DNA from: Zoroaster sp. YZ-2022
Lineage: Eukaryota; Echinodermata; Asteroidea; Forcipulatida; Zoroasteridae
NCBI GenBank assembly: GCA_029582265.1
Contig: CM055816.1
Coordinates: forward strand, 21,323,843-21,387,842
Length of the DNA: 64,000 nt
Direction: 5' to 3'
Shown here: piece after piece, positions 1 to 12,100 of the stretch
Position numbering within the stretch: the stretch's first letter is position 1
Layout of the letters: the number at the start of each line of letters is the position of its first letter
Notes under the pieces: model-generated
Databases searched by the model: none
Told to the model about the DNA's origin: nothing
The model's input: the letters and a program-made list of their open reading frames with translations, nothing else
Program-made: the position numbers and the translations under genes

Positions 1-21
1 AATGTTTGACCTTTCTTCCAG

Positions 22-192
22 GCATGTATGAGCACACCGAGACAGGTCAGATCCTCCCGATCCTGGTAGGAACCCAGATGTCTGACCCAGGAGGCACAGG
101 ACAAGATGTTCCCATCCTGGGAGTAGAGAGGAACTCAAAGACAGGGGTTTTGATTCCCCTCGGTGGAACCATGGAGGATCCTGATGGTGACG
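22..192 (+). CDS. Exon 1 of visible model (5'-incomplete gene)
   Basis: Starts after a CTTCCAG acceptor and enters with two bases of a split codon, so at least one coding exon lies upstream. It encodes residues 1-57 and begins the repeat region, for example TGQILPILVG, TGQDVPILGV and TGVLIPLGGT, each about 17-18 residues apart. The donor is GTAAGA. Confidence 0.88.
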
Positions 193-3100
193 GTAAGAGA
201 ACTTTGTATTTGTAATCTTGAAATAAGCAAACAGTTGACAAAGCCACGAGGGCAGAATATGGTGATGGTGACATTAAAAATGTATCTCTTTATTTGTGAT
301 TTCACTGACAATTCGCCGCATCAGTGCAACAAGGTCGTATCATAGTTACGACCTTGTTGCAGACATGGATTTTGCTCATTGCAACAAGGTCGTATCATAG
401 TTACGACCTTGTTGCAGACATGGATTTTGCTCATTGCAACAAGGTCGTGTCTTAGTTACGACCTTGTTGCAGACATGGATTTTGCTCAGTGCAACAAGGT
501 CGTGTCTTAGTTACGACCTTGTTGCAGACATGGATTTTGCTCAGTGCAACAAGGTCGTGTCTTAGTTACGACCTTGTTGCAGACATGGATTTTGCTCAGT
601 GCAACAAGGTCGTGTCTTAGTTACGACCTTGTTGTAGACATGGATTTTGCTCAGTGCAACAAGGTCGTATCATACTTAGGACCTTGTTGCAGACATGGAT
701 TTTGCTCAGTGCAACAAGGTCGTATCCAGGCACGTGCATACATAGGTCCCAAAGGGTGCTTGAGCCCCTGCCCTTTTTGCCTAGTATAAAAAGTGCCCTT
801 TTTAGCCCAAGTTTTTTTTTTTGTTTTTTGAATGAATTATTAAGTTCCTGTTGCGCATAGACTGCCCTGCCTAGTTGAAAGATGTCAGGATAGAATAAAA
901 TTAGAATAAATATTAGGTCAGCAGAGATGCCCCTTACTATTCCTGTGCACGGGCCTGCATGTGCCCCTCCGCGAAACTAGATTTCACGCATGGCAGCCGC
1001 CTATCGTCTTTGATAGGCAGGCACACGCTGTCACTGAAACACGAAATTGACATCCCGCTCCCACTCGAGACCTATGTCTTACAGTTAGCCTACTTCAAAG
1101 CAACTACTACACTTACTTCATTAGGTAGGTAAGCTATTTGCCCCAATACATGTTCATTTTCGGTTTTGTGTTATTGGTGCACTTTATGATTGTTTGACTA
1201 GGCGGAGCTCCGTTTTCTTGTGCAAATATCAGGTGATATGATACGTTTATTATAAATTTGAGACTTCAGGGGATAATTAGACTTGGTGGACTTGGTCCTT
1301 GACTATAGGCTCACTCACCACCAGATCAGATTGTAAATGAAAACCAGTCATCAACATAATCTGATCTGATTGCAATGTTAAAAACCATATTATGCATTTT
1401 TATTAATAAATAAACGCCCAAAATTTTTTTAGCTAGTGCGCTACGCGCGCTCGCATGGAATTACACTGCCCTTTTCAGACTCTGAGCCCCTGCCCCCCTA
1501 CAACCCTGTGCACGTCCCTGGTCGTATCATAGTTACGACCTTGTTGCAAACATGGATTTTGCTCAGTGCAACAAGGTCGTATCATAGTTACGACCTTGTT
1601 GCAGACATGGATTTTGCTCAGTGCAACAAGGTCATATCAGGATGAACATGCACATGCAAAACCTATGGAAGAAGATACAATGTTGTTGCACTCAATTGTT
1701 TTAATTTATGCAAATTTATGCACTATTGCACATATGACCTTGTTGCATTTTTTAAAAATACGACCTTGTTGCACTGGTGCGATGAATTTGTTATTTATAT
1801 TTTGTTAAATTCTGTTTTATGAAACATTGATAATAGCCTTTTAGAAAGGAAAAAACATTGTTTTAAGGGAGATATTTTACAAAGTATTTATCAGAAGCTC
1901 AGTGTAACCGTATTTTAGTGCCCGAATAAAAAAGATCACAATAAATTAATTTTTCTGTAAATGAACCTTTTACAGAGGATGGCAAAAATTGTAGTACAGT
2001 GAAGCCTTTAAGAAGCCTGGCCAGGCCCAGATTACCTGGTCTCCTAGTCTGTCTTTTGTGAGTCCTAATCCTGTAACAATACAGTACCTGCCAATCAACC
2101 TAACCTGGGCTTCTGGAGGGCCTAGCCCAGCCAAGTAGAGCTCATTATAATGGCTGCAGTTGTGAACAAAAGACAGCTGAGGTGTCAGTCAAGTCTGTGT
2201 TAACAATAAGAGCTATTTACTTGAGATCTATTCATTAGTAAATGTTCTTTTGTGCTCAGCTAGGGGATTATATAGGCCCCTAGGCCTGGGCAAAGTCTGG
2301 GCCTGGCTGGGATTCTCAAAGGCTTGGCGGTACCACATCTTTGGTCCTCCTCCCTTTAGTTGGTTTTCCTTTTCAAAAATAGAGGTGTACCACTTGAAAA
2401 GAAAATGTCTGGAAATTGGCATTAGAATTGAAAGACTCGGGCGATACGTATTTAATAAATGGTGTCAGTAGAATTTAGCTGCAAGTTTTGACCTATTGCT
2501 TTGACTTACTGTAAGGATTGACAGTGTTTAGTTTGCTGGAAGAAGAAGTAGCATTTAGGGTTTGGCACAGAGGGACAGGTTGCCAACCTTGAACGAAAAA
2601 CGCAGCCAGGATTTTAGTTGGGGGGAATGGATTTTAGTGAAGTCATTTGGGCAGTAGTCCTCAACACCACTGTGAAATCCCTTATGTTTTCCTAATTGGT
2701 ACCTATGCTACACACATGCTACACATAACACAATAGGTTCCATTGTTCGTTAAGCATTTTTCATTTCACAATCTATAGGTCTGGTTCCGATCATGATCGG
2801 TCGCCAAGCCGTCGACGAGGTGACTGGCGACTTGAGCCCCATCACTGGAGTGAGAATCAACCCTGAAACGGAAACGGTTGTCCCGGTAACGGTATCTGCT
2901 GACAAGAAGAAGAAGCCACCACTCGGTGCTGTAAGTTACATCATCTGGTTTTATGAATGACTCAACCAGGCAAAAATACTACGCCCTTATGAAGTTTGAT
3001 TCCTCTGTTTATGGAAGTCAAATGATAGTCACAGACAATAAGGCATTTTCTCGGCACCCACATTTACTCAGATTCTATTGGATTGCATTGGATGTGCTAA

Positions 3101-6100
3101 TGCGTGTGTTACCATGCATTATGCATACTTTTGTTTTGGGGACCTCAACGTGTTTAAGCAATGAGGCATGACTCTAATTTTTGCAAAATTATTCAGAAAG
3201 TAAGCCTGTAATGGCTTAAATTACAGACAAATTGGGAAATTGCAGTTGTTTGGAGTGAATTGTGAATATTGTTCTCGGGTTAATGCATTACTGATTCAAG
3301 TGAATTTTTGCTGACCATTTTTCATAATTCCATTCAATACTAGAATGGTCAAATAAAAATATTTAAGATAAAAGACAATCACCAACTATTTATGATGCAG
3401 GCCTGTGATTTCTCAGGATTTTCCTAATTTCAGGATTTATTAAAATAATTTTCCCTTTGCCTCAAAAATTTCTTGAAAGAAGACAAGTAGCCACCAAGGA
3501 AAGAAGTAGCCTGTATTGTGTCCAAACCTCTAGTTTCTTGTTTGTGGGAATGTGGAGGGTCTGTAAATCCTCCAAAATTAAACATCCAGGAGGCTTTGTC
3601 CTCTAGACCAAAGGGAGACCCAGGCCCACTACCCATTTTTCAGGATTTTTACTTTTGTCAAATCACACCTCTGATGATGTGCACAAAATTACAGATTATA
3701 AAACACATGAGGAAGATGTTGTTGACATGAAATGTCACCTAGTGATGTGCAGTGTGAGTTTCTTTGAGGGGGAAAGTTCAATTTCCAAATTATTTCTCAC
3801 AATTATTCTTCAACTTCAACCAGTCTTTCCTCTGAGAATTATCCCCTTGTATAATTACCACAGGTTGCCATGCTTGAGGATGAGATTGTTGCTAGGCGTG
3901 GCTTCTGGCGTCGCCAACGGCAGCGGGAGGAGGGGCTTACGGCCCAAGAGTCCAAACTTGTCAGTCAGTTGCTGCTAGACATTGGGAATGTTGATGTTCA
4001 GAGGGTTGGTGGAATATTTCTATGCTTGAATGATTATAGTGTTATGCTAATGGCCGTGTTTCTCATCACTTTTTAGTGGGAAAGACATGGCCCTGTACAT
4101 GTAGCTTGTTTTTATATTATTAACCCTAACTCCCTAGGTACTCCGGCTAGGCACCTTCCTGAACCCTAACCCCCTATAGGTATTCTGGCTAGGCACCTTC
4201 CTGAACCCTAACCCCCTATAGGTATTCTGGCTAGGCACCTTCCTGAACCCTAACTCCCTGTAGGAATTCTGGCTAGAAACCTTCCTGAACCCTAACCCCC
4301 TGTAGGTATTCTGGCTAGGCACCTTCCTGAGCCCTAACCCCCTGTACGTATTCTGGCTCGGTACCTTCCTGAACCCTAACCCCCTATAGGTATTCTGGCT
4401 AGGCACCTTCCTGAACCCTAACTCCCTGTAGGTATTCTGGCTAGGAACCTTCCTGAACCCTAACCCCCTGTAGGTATTCTGGCTAGGAACCTTCCTGAAC
4501 CCTAACCCCCTGTAGGTATTCTGGCTAGGAACCTTCCTGAACCCTAACCCCCTGTAGGTATTCTGGCTAGGCACCTTCCTGAACCCTAACCCCCTGTACG
4601 TATTCTGGCTCGGTACCTTCCTGAACCCTAACCCTCTATAGGTATTCTGGCTAGGCACCTTCCTGAACCCTAACCCCCTAGGTATTGCCCTGACTCCTCC
4701 AAAATCCATCACTGCACTTTTGGAAACATGCCCTTATCTTCAAAATGCACCATGCATTTTCTGTTGATCTTTCATATTCAGCACTTATGGCCTGTACTTC
4801 TTGCCAGGTAGTAATTTGCCCCATTTGAAGAGGTGAAAGTACCAGTTTCCAACAGTGCTATAAATTTTTTTCCTAAAACGTGCTCCTTGGAGGATTTCGA
4901 GGATTTGGGGTGGTTAGGGTTAATGTTTAAAGTACTTATCGTGGGTTTGGTTGGATAAAAACTGGATTTTATTATCCTGCTTGGGATATTTGCTTGTTTT
5001 CTGGGGTGCTCTTTTGAGCAGGTTCATAAAAAAATGTACAAAAATTTAATAAAAAAATTTAGTAGTTCACTGGTGTGTGTATGTCTTTCATCAGTCGGTT
5101 TTTCATTATTCACCCATCTGTAGTCGGTTTCATAGAGCTGATTAGCAGGAAACTTTACTAAGTAACTATTTTTGCTGAGCAATTTAGAACAGACCACTGG
5201 CCAACATCTGTATATTTTGTATTAAAAATTGGTTGGCAGTCATCAAAAACCTAGTAAGGAGTGTCGTGGCCGAGCGGTCTAGCGCACCGAACTCAAGTTC
5301 TGGTGTTGCCAGCAGCAGGGTGTGGGTTCGAGCCCCGGTCATGACCCTTGTGTCCTTGAGCAAGGTACTTAACCATAATTGCTTTGTCCTTCGGATGGGA
5401 CGTAAAGCTGTAGGTCCCGTGTGTTGTGTAATGCACTTAAAAAAGAATGCGCCTTGAGCACCACTTAGTTGGTGGATACGTGCGCTATATAAGTCCACAT
5501 ATTATTATTATTATTATTATCTGCTTAGTTATCAGTATCTGCTTAAAAACTGAAATATGGCCCGGTATCTGATTATCAAGTAAATAAAGTGGTGGTTTAT
5601 TTTACTTCCTTTACTTAATTTCCTGTGCATATATACTACTCAAAACAATTTAGGGAACACCGGAATAATCTCAGTTAAAGCAAGATCATTTATTTAGAAT
5701 TGATGAGAAACAACTGCACAATGAAACAGATGATAAAGGATGCATGTAGTGATTACACATTCCATGATATGACTACTGAAAGAGATAGGGGGTTGCAAAT
5801 GAAAATCCCGGTTCATGGAACATTTCAAACCTATTTGATGTTAAAAATCCGGTGTTCCCTAAATTGTTTTGAGTAGTATATTTCACTCAAATTATGAGTT
5901 TCTATTTCCTGTGGAGTTTTGTCCCATCTTAAAAATAAAATAAAATTGTGTTCTTCACAGAATGCCCCTTTGGAAAGCAATTCCAATTAGCAGACGCTAT
6001 TTTAAGTGATTGATTAAAAACGAAATCACAATCTGTCTGTCGTTTATACTCCAACGTGTTTGTTGTCTGTCTGTGTTTGTTTGATTATGTGTTTGTCTGA

Positions 6101-9100
6101 TTGAGCTAACGTCTAAATGATTGTAACACCTTGTATCATTTTTATTGTTTCAGGTTGAGAAAGATCTTGATTCATTCAGTGAATCGACCAAATCTCTGGA
6201 AGACACCAACAAGCGAGAGGTCACAAGACGAGTAGAGGCAACAGAAGAACTGAACAATGTCCTTACACTACATACTATGTCTATATTGACACAAGGTAAA
6301 AAGGCCAATAATTGATCCCTGTGGAACACTGAACAATTTCCTTACACTACATACAATGCCTACATGTATACTAACACAAGGTAAAAGGGGCCAAGAATTG
6401 ATCCCTGTGGTAACCCCAGTATTTGATATGGTTTTTAAGAACTAGCTAGAAGCTAGCACAGTTGAATTTAACAATATCTTTCCATATGTCTACACAAGGT
6501 ACAATTTGTCTACAAAAGAGGTCCAAGAATTGATCCCTGTGGGAAACTACAGCAAATGATTATACACATGTATTTCCTGTGCTAATTGAATTGAATTCAT
6601 AATTTCAGGCTTAAGAATTTCTGTTTGCATTTGAGACAATTATAGCATCATGGCATCGCCGTTGCTTTATTTTACAGGAGATGACACTGAGAGACGGTAT
6701 GAAGAGCGCCACCATGCTGCCCACCGAAAGTTTGTAGACACTGTGCGTAAGATCTACACCCGTCTGCAGACAGAGGAGAGCAAGTATAGAGAGCGATTGG
6801 CTGAGCTAGAGGTAAGAGGTCATGAAGGAATCAAATCGTCGCATCAGTGCAACAAGGTCGTATCTAAAAAATGCAACATGGTCGTATGTGCAATAGTGCA
6901 TAAATTTGCATACAATAAAACAATTGAGTGCAACAATGTTGTATCTTCTTCCATAGGTTTTGCGTGTTCATCCTGGAACTCTGTAAAAAGATACGACCTT
7001 GTTGCCCTGAGAAAAATCCACTTATGCGACAAAATTATCCTCTAAGAATCATGAAAGGCATGTTCATACGTCATGTGAATGTAAATGTGAAACGATTTGT
7101 GACATCAGAAGTTGACATTTCTCGTGCATGATTCACAGCGAACGCTGAATAAAAATATATTTACTTCACTCTTGCTTCAGAAAGAATGAATATTCTGCAA
7201 ATATAGCCACCTCTATAATGAGGCCATCTCTATAATGAGGCCATCTCTATAAGAGACCATCTCTATAAAGAGACCACCTCTATAAAGAGACCACCTCTAT
7301 AAAGAGACCACCTCTATAAAGAGACCACCTGTTTTATATTGTCATTTATCGATATGTTAATAACCTGCCCATTGTGGCCACCTGTGCATTATGGACCTTT
7401 CCCACAATCCTCTTTCATGGACAACTATTGCATAGCTGCCAAATATTACAAATTTTTCGTAATTATTACGAATTTTTTCAGGAATTACGAAAGAACGAAT
7501 TGCTCTTTAAAAATTACAAATTTCACGTTTTCCGCCCAGTGAAAAAAAAAAGACCTTGATAAAGTACCATTTTATGAGCATTCGGGTAAAATCATGTATA
7601 ACTATCGTAAAAATCAGAATCGGTACCCATACCGAATATTTTCATACGTGTAGTGCGCTACATTATAATAAATAAGTTTTGAATTACCGGTACCGAAAAG
7701 TATTATGGATGTCAATTAGCGTAGTATCGATAGCTTGTTTGTTGGGGTACCAGTTTGTGGGATGTAGTAATGGGTAATAAACAGGAACCAGTGAAGAGCC
7801 TACGGTTTCATCATGGCGCCCGCCACTATGTAAACGTGCAATCGAAAGTGAGAAAAGTTTCATTACTGATTGGAATTTTGAAATGTTGGCAGCTATGCTA
7901 ATGAAAGAGTGATGGAATAGTAGGGGTTTACCCCTGTGTTTCTTCTGGTTCACAAAGCAAGCGCCCTTGTTTACAGGTTTCCTCAGGCTTCCAAGCTACA
8001 GTGCTTAAGTGTGCTTTTGAGGAATCCTTGGTTTCATAATACAAGAAATGTACAGAGAAGTAGCAAACTGCTTACCAACCTAAAGGACCTGTAGTATAAA
8101 TGCAAAATAGTAGTTATTGGCCTTACGTTTCAAACCTAGCAGGTTCTTTCTGAAAGGCAAAATGGACGATATACAAACATGAACAAATACATAAACACAA
8201 GAGTAAATAGAGAATTAGCTGTTGCAAACTGCTTACCAACCTAAAGGACCTGTAGTATAAATGCAAAAATAGTAGTTATTGGCCTTTCGTTTTCAACCTA
8301 GCAGGTTCTTTCTCAAAGGCAAAATGGAATATAATAATAATATTTATGTACTTCATTTCTCGGGTACAGACAACAAAATACACACTGATCAATTGTAAAA
8401 AAAATGTTGCATTGTTTCAGAAATGTTTTAAAGTTTCCAAATGTTTCTGTTGTTTTTCCCAGGATGCTCTGAATCCCGACGCAGAGGCTGCGGTCATGCA
8501 ACGCTATCGCCAAGCCAAGTCTCGTCTACAGGCTGAACTCAAAGACCAACTGTTGACTCGTACTGAGAACCTTGATGAAGACCATTCAGCCTTGGAGTAT
8601 GCCAGAGAGAGATGTGAACTACTGAGCTTGGAGGCTAAGGTCAGTACTTCTTATTTCAATCAGATATGTCTTGGTGATGATGAAGAAGGAGGGGCAGAGA
8701 GGGAAGGGTTGTAATTAGGAATGTGTACATGTAAGTGTGATTTTTATTTTTATTTTTTTGGGTGAGGGGGTTCCAGAAATACAGAGCATTTGGGCCCAAT
8801 TTCTGCTAAGCAGAATACTTCCTTATTAGCAGAAAAATTTGCCAATCAGGTTTCGTTGTTTACCAGCCAAAGTTTCATACACATTGCATAGAGTGTTGTG
8901 GCCGAGCGGTCTAGCGCACCGAACTCAAGTTCTGGTGTTGCCAGCAGCAGCGTGTGGGTTCGAGCCCCGGGCGTGACACTTGTGTCCTTGAGCAAGGTAC
9001 TTAACCATAATTGCTTCGTCCTTCGGATGGGACGTAAAGCCGTAGGTCCCGTGTGTTGTGTAATGCACGTAAAAAAGAATGCGCCTTGAGCACCACTTAG

Positions 9101-12100
9101 TTGGTGGATACGTGCGCTATATAAGGCCACATATTATTATTATTATTATTATTATAGATTGCTCGATCGACTGGAATTCTGCCGCGCTGTGTTTTAAACA
9201 ACTTTTTCACATAGGGGTATGAACGTTTGCCTGATATGTGCAGCCTCTCTTAGGGAGCGTCTCAAAAGTCGGGCACGTTCTAGGTGCAAAAGAACGTTCC
9301 CATGGGCACACGCCCGCAATCCATTGGACCGCCAGAATGTTCTGCTGGACCGCGACAGTGTGCCGAACTACGGGAACATTCCTACACGAGTGAATATGCA
9401 CGTTAGCATTTTGAACGTTCCAATGGAACACTCAACCGATCCAATTCGAACGTTCCTACCGTTCAGACTTTTGAGACGCTCCCTGAGCCACAATACTTTG
9501 TGTATGGGAAATTGGTGTGGTTCCAGTAACCACATTATACATGTATTACGTATTTCACTGGTTGGCAAAAAAAAAAAGGAAAAAAAAAGAAAAAAAAGCA
9601 CATCACCCCACCGATTTTGAAGCTGGCCTATGACCAGAAACCAGAGACTTTTTTTTTTGCCTTACATTACTCCCCATCTTATATTCGTCTCTCAATAGGC
9701 CGTCTTATCCAATGCGGCCATCTTGGCTGGTGACTATGACGCAACCATGACTGGTGTGTATGGTGATAGCAATGTGACTGAGCAGTCTAGCCGTGAGGTC
9801 ATCCCTCTCTTAAGACACATCATTGCTATGCTGGAGAAGGGAGCTCACTTCACTCTATCCGCTGAACTGATTCAAGGAATAGCTGGTGATGGAGGCGGGG
9901 ATAGAAAGGTATCAGTTTGCTCTCCATTTATGTCTTTTTGGCCTGTTTTTCTAACCTTTTTAATTTTTTTTCCCCATTTGCCATGATTTTTGTATCTTGT
10001 TTTTTTGTCTGTGCCATAAATGTCCCATCCAGTGTTTCATTCAAATAACATGGAATGTTTACATGTTTGTTTCATGTGTTACTGTTATGTGACTTGTACC
10101 ATTTTGATGTTTTTTACTTGTATGTGTCTATTTTAATGGGAGCCATGGAGGATCAGTGTTTATCACTGACAGGGCCGCCCAGTTTAAATTACAAATAATA
10201 TCCAATAGGATTAAGCATTGCCATGACTACTGTTGTGTAAATCAAGCTGGTGTGACTGAGTTTTTGGATGAGCGAGGCTTAGAATTATAGACCGTATTGC
10301 AGAATTGCAGTCAAGTACTTTTCCATTAGTACGAGTATGAGTACAGAAAAATGTACTTCAGTAGGAGTATGAGTAATCCAGCTGTATAGTTGAAATTGAG
10401 TACTTTTTCATGGTTTTGAGTATAATTACAGAAAAATGCACTCGATAGTTGTAGTCGAGTACTTTTTCATGAGTAAGCGTTCAGGTACTGGAAAATGTAC
10501 AAGTATGAATGCTGCGACTCTACAGTTGTAGTTGTAGTACTTTTTCTTGAGTACGAGTACAGAAAAATGTACGAGTATGAGTCTCATACTCAAACTGTTT
10601 AGTTGTAGTCAAGTACTTTTTTATGAACAATGTAATTTTTTATGGGTATGAGTAATGAGTACAAAAATGTACTCGAGTACGAGTACTCATACTCAAACTC
10701 TATAGTTGTAATTGAGTACTTTTTTATGAGTACAAGTAACGAGTACAGAAAAATATACTCGAGTACGAGTACTCTTACTCAAACTCTATAGTTGTAGTTG
10801 TACTTTTTATGAGTACGAATACGAGTAACGAGTACAAAAAATTGTGTTTGAGTACTTGTACTCAAACTCTATAGTTGTAGTCGAGTACTTTTTATGAGTA
10901 CGAATACGAGTAACGACTACAGAAAATACATTTTTATGAGTACGAGTGTGAGTAAATGTACTCGAGTACGAATATGAGAACTCAAACTCTGTAGTTGTAG
11001 TTGAGTACGAGTACGAGTACAAAAATGTACTCGAGTATGAGTTCTCATACTCAAACTTTAAAAAAAGTATTCAACTACAACTATAGAGTTTGAGTACGAG
11101 TACTTTTTTATGAGTACGAGTATGAGTACAAACAAAAAGTTACTCGAGTATGAGTACTCCAACTCAGCAGTTGTCAAGTACTTTTTTATGAGTACGAGTA
11201 CGAAAAATGTATGAATATGTGTACTACATCTCTACTGTATTGTCTATTGAGGACATTTTCTTTGCCATTCATTTTTACAGTTTGCCAAGGTAAATGCAAT
11301 GGCTGCCGGTCCTATCAATCGTAACATAATCCAAGGTGATCAGTACAATGTGAACATCAGTCAGAAAGACACTCTACAGTTACAAGTCCATCAACAGCCC
11401 GGAGGAATGACGATGTCACAGCCTGTACGTGCCGCTGCTGTTGGACCTGACCGATCACGAATATCGAGTGAGTATTTCAGACATATCGTTGTGTGCCCGG
11501 AAGAAGGATGTAACAAAAGTGTAACCGGCAAAAGGTCGTAAGCAATTAATGTGCAAAATTGTGTTTCAAGAAAACTGAGTGAGAAAGTTTGGTCGTTTTT
11601 TTCTGCCATTTATAAGTCATTGTAGGAAAGTTAAATTCTGCATGGGAATGGAAAAACATGTCTTGGGAGTAATTCTAGCAACAAATATATAACAGTTATG
11701 CCCTACTTTTTTTTCAAAGGAGCCATTTTATTGCTTACGACCTTCTGCTGGGACAAAAAGTTGTACATTGTGTGCCCGGAAGAAGGTCGTAGAGCCTTAT
11801 GACCTTCTTGATTATCTTGATTTAAAGAGAGTAAGCATACTCATAGAGGCAGTTTTGCTGACATTACCAATGATGTATACTTCCTTCAATGTATATCTTG
11901 ATTCAAAGAGAGTAAGCATACTCATAGAAGCAGTTTGGCCAACATTACCGATGTTGTACCTTCCCTTCAATGTATATCTTGATTCAAAGAGAGTAAACAT
12001 ACTCATAGAAGCAGTTTTGCCAACATTACCAATGTTGTACCTTCCCTTCAATGTATATCTTGATTCAAAGAGAGTAAGCATACTCACAGAAGCAGTTTGG

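Larger units (their letters stand above)
317..1782. mobile_element. MITE-like element with internal 55-bp hairpin array
   Basis: Ends carry inverted copies of CAGTGCAACAAGGTCGTA (left, from about 317) and TACGACCTTGTTGCACTG (right, to about 1782). A 190-bp relative with the same ends is at 6840-7028 and a decayed one near 49230-49440. This copy is enlarged by a tandem array and a nested hAT-like element. Confidence 0.7.

Noticed and set aside
4134..4712. 192-codon minus-strand ORF with a 14-residue repeat
   Set aside because: It follows exactly the 42-bp minisatellite, whose length is a multiple of three. It lies antisense in an intron and has no non-repeat domain.
5259..5345. Functional tRNA-Leu gene
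   Set aside because: The head has A and B boxes but runs on into a SINE body with an (ATT)n tail, and is repeated in many copies; no proper acceptor-stem pairing is evident.
5184..5498. Minus-strand ORF of 104 codons (and its twin at 8846-9130)
   Set aside because: Both are antisense readings of SINE copies.
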